A stretch of 6,843 nt of DNA from an uncultured Bacteriovoracaceae bacterium (GTDB lineage Bacteria; Bdellovibrionota; Bacteriovoracia; Bacteriovoracales; Bacteriovoracaceae), in the NCBI GenBank assembly GCA_937952395.1, contig CALFYV010000317.1, positions 1 to 6,843 on the forward strand. Direction: 5' to 3'. This document shows positions 5,206 through 6,843 of the stretch, in pieces. Both the position numbers and the translations under genes were made by a program. Below the pieces are notes generated by a model. The model was not told the DNA's origin and did not search any database. It saw nothing but the letters and a program-made list of their open reading frames with translations. Positions within the stretch are counted from its first letter, which is position 1. Each line of letters starts with the position of its first letter.

Positions 5206-6309
5206 TCAGAAACGGTAGCTGATGCCGAGTTGCAGGCGTAAGCCGCTAGTGGTTTTGTTCAGATCGGAGGTCACAACACCGTCACCACCTGCGTAGGTTT
5301 CAGTTCGGCTAAAATAATCGGCAAGCATACGCATACCGTATCCTCTGAAAGAATAATATTTAAGCCCCAAACCAAAAGCATAAGTTCCCGTCTTTCCCGA
5401 TAATTCTGTGATCTGACTATTGCTGGCGTTTTCGGTATAACTATTAGAAAGAGAACCTATCCCAAATAAAGCACTACCATAAGGAATAAAGGTTTCGGCC
5501 TTAGAATGCTCTCCCATAAAATACCAATTCGCTCCTCCACCATATTCAAAGATTGAAACATCCTCTTGATCACCTTGGAAGTTCACATAAGAATTATTAA
5601 CCATATGAAGAAATCCAACTAAAGAAAAATTATAATACCACTCATTCACTTCCTTAAAATAATACTCACCACCCAAAGTAACATCGTTAGTTAATTTCTT
5701 TTTAGAGACGTCCACATCTTGATTGCTAACTTGAGTTTTTATATTCTGATTCATGATCCCCATTTGAAGAGCACCCCAAACCTCATAACGTTTAACTCCA
5801 ATATCTTTGGCCAAAATTTTAGAACGAAGTTCTGCTAACTCCGCTCGCTCGGTAGTTGTTAATCCTGTTACATTATCGTCCGCCCCTTGGGCCAGCGGAA
5901 TGCCCAAAGCCTCAATATCATCAACATTAGCACCACTACCATCAGTTGTAGATCTTGGTGTATCATCCTCAATTAACATCTTAGTATTATCGTAAGTGAC
6001 TTTGACTGGTTTTGTGATTTTTAAATTCATAACGCTATCATTAACAATATTATCAGCACTAATTAAGCGATATACCGCCCAAATGGTACGTTGAGGTGAA
6101 GCCTTAATCACCATGCCACGAGCAACGACTCCCGCAGTAGTAAAAAACTTCGCATGATCACCTTTTTTTAGGCCATCTTCTTCCCCACGATTAATAAAAA
6201 TAGTTTTTCGTGACTCGCTAACTTTTAAAATTCTAAGTGTTAATTTCTCATCAACTTCCAGTCCATGAGCTAGAGAAAAGAAAAAAATAGAAAAAAGAAA
6301 AAATTTCAC
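5206..6309 (-). CDS. Outer-membrane beta-barrel protein with N-terminal SH3-like domain
   Basis: The start codon is GTG (6307-6309), supported by AGGGG six bases upstream, and the site overlaps the stop of the preceding gene. The 367-residue product has a signal peptide (MKFFLFSIFFFSLAHG, about 16 residues). Residues 23-84 follow a compact beta pattern: an Ile/Leu strand, INRGEEDGLKKGDHAKFF, then a strand with VVARGMVIKASPQRTIWAVY. This 'G-x-x-x-G-L-x-x-G-D' turn is typical of SH3-like or barrel domains such as those in FlgT-type proteins. A flexible, partly charged linker (about 85-170, with a short helix TTERAELAELRSKILAK) leads to a C-terminal domain (175-367) of alternating amphipathic strands rich in Tyr, Phe and Gly, ending LQLGISYRF with a terminal Phe. 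That is the usual BAM recognition end of an outer-membrane barrel. It lies 10 nt after the related barrel gene upstream. The last 120 or so bases are GC-richer than the rest. The ligand or role is unknown. Confidence 0.82.
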   Translation of the reverse strand: MKFFLFSIFFFSLAHGLEVDEKLTLRILKVSESRKTIFINRGEEDGLKKGDHAKFFTTAGVVARGMVIKASPQRTIWAVYRLISADNIVNDSVMNLKITKPVKVTYDNTKMLIEDDTPRSTTDGSGANVDDIEALGIPLAQGADDNVTGLTTTERAELAELRSKILAKDIGVKRYEVWGALQMGIMNQNIKTQVSNQDVDVSKKKLTNDVTLGGEYYFKEVNEWYYNFSLVGFLHMVNNSYVNFQGDQEDVSIFEYGGGANWYFMGEHSKAETFIPYGSALFGIGSLSNSYTENASNSQITELSGKTGTYAFGLGLKYYSFRGYGMRMLADYFSRTETYAGGDGVVTSDLNKTTSGLRLQLGISYRF

Positions 6310-6315
6310 AAATAA

Positions 6316-6320
6316 CCCCT
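6316..6320 (-). promoter_or_regulatory. Ribosome-binding site deciding the GTG start at 6309
   Basis: AGGGG on the - strand, six bases before the GTG, sharing its first base with the TAA stop of the upstream barrel gene. This supports the GTG as the start and points to coupled translation of the two barrel genes. Confidence 0.6.
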
Positions 6321-6843
6321 TAGAAGAAGTATGTCATACCTGCAGAAAATTTCAACTCTCCGTAGTTGATAATATCGGGCAGATTATTTCCTACATTATT
6401 AGCTTCTGTTTTATCTAAATTTAAATTTTCATAACTGGCCATGAGCCTAACACCAAAACCTGATTCAAAATTGTATTTAATCCCACTACGAAGACCCAAG
6501 AAGCTATTGGCATTATAAACTGCTTGAGAATTATCCCCAGGCGCATGCAATTTGGTTCGGCCCATCCTAACAGTTGTACCTACAAAAAAGATATTAGTTT
6601 GACTGATTCCTGGTGAAACGAAAGGGTAATAATCTAAACTTAAAGCTCCACTCCACTCAGAACTAACTGCGTCCAGTCCATCATGTACAGCTACCGCATC
6701 AAAAGCTCGGCGTAGGGCCCACTCAATAGTGAAGCGCTCCATCGTTGGATAACGTTTAAATAAATGAAACTCCATGGCCAAACTCATATCTGTTTTTTGA
6801 GCACGGCCATGAGTCGGATCAAGAGCTGACTCATTGTCCTTCA
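6320..6843 (-). CDS. Outer-membrane beta-barrel protein (5' partial)
   Basis: The frame stays open to the window edge (upstream of the Met at 6785-6787 it reads KDNESALDPTHGRAQKTD), so the gene starts beyond the window and that Met need not be the start. The visible 174 residues contain amphipathic strands with aromatic girdle residues and end FSAGMTYFF, a typical outer-membrane barrel terminus. The stretch SGIKYNFESGFGVRLMASY lines up with LGLKYYSFRGYGMRMLADY of the next gene, so the two barrels are probably distant paralogues or share a barrel family. The TAA stop (6320-6322) overlaps the ribosome-binding site of the following gene, so the two are likely co-transcribed and coupled. Function unknown. 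Confidence 0.75.
   Translation of the reverse strand, partial: KDNESALDPTHGRAQKTDMSLAMEFHLFKRYPTMERFTIEWALRRAFDAVAVHDGLDAVSSEWSGALSLDYYPFVSPGISQTNIFFVGTTVRMGRTKLHAPGDNSQAVYNANSFLGLRSGIKYNFESGFGVRLMASYENLNLDKTEANNVGNNLPDIINYGELKFSAGMTYFF

Noticed and set aside
6785..6787. Met codon taken as the start of the last barrel gene
   Set aside because: The frame continues open to the window end and the product would lack a signal peptide, so the gene is partial.
1..6843. tRNA, rRNA, CRISPR array or complete insertion sequence
   Set aside because: No cloverleaf, ribosomal motif, regular spacer-repeat pattern or transposase-like protein was seen on either strand.

Overview
The window is AT-rich (several 60-base blocks read 22-37% GC), densely packed bacterial DNA. 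It holds six protein genes and one long non-coding gap with three kinds of non-coding structure. Gram-negative outer-membrane proteins (C-termini ending ...YRF and ...YFF), many secreted proteins of unknown function, low GC and a collagen-like secretome protein suggest a low-GC member of the Bdellovibrionota (Bacteriovorax/Peredibacter-like). That placement is an inference from style, because no diagnostic marker gene is present.

Layout. (1) Nucleotides 1-1276, + strand: the 3' part of a gene for a protein with a very acidic, Glu-rich N-terminal region and a C-terminal YbjQ-type domain. Its 5' end lies outside the window. (2) 1257-2645, + strand, overlapping the previous gene by 20 nt: an FAD-dependent glycerol-3-phosphate dehydrogenase with a short C-terminal domain. 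(3) 2655-4085, - strand, convergent: a secreted protein with Gly-X-Y collagen-like stretches and a Cys/Arg-rich segment. (4) 4086-4611: a 526-nt gap with a copy of a dispersed repeat, a TATAAT box and a roughly 217-nt nested inverted-repeat structure ending in a T-tract. I read the last as a candidate structured RNA or a small non-autonomous mobile element. (5) 4612-5172, + strand: a small exported protein with a glycine-rich hydrophobic hairpin. (6) 5206-6309 and 6320-6843, - strand: two coupled genes for outer-membrane beta-barrel proteins that look distantly paralogous. The upstream one is cut by the window end.

The most notable non-coding signal is a 34-bp dispersed repeat present three times (2623-2656 +, 4244-4277 +, 5171-5204 -), 28-30 of 34 identical in pairwise comparison. 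Two copies sit exactly at junctions of convergent genes, so that stop codons fall inside the repeat or within one base of it. The last residues of the dehydrogenase are encoded by the repeat. In both cases the gene running in the same direction as the repeat becomes markedly GC-richer in its last 100 or so bases. The third copy is an orphan just before the structured element.

No single pathway joins the genes. The dehydrogenase feeds electrons from glycerol-3-phosphate into the respiratory chain, and most of the other products are predicted to be exported or in the envelope. The only clear co-expression units are the overlapping YbjQ-domain gene with the dehydrogenase, and the two barrel genes.
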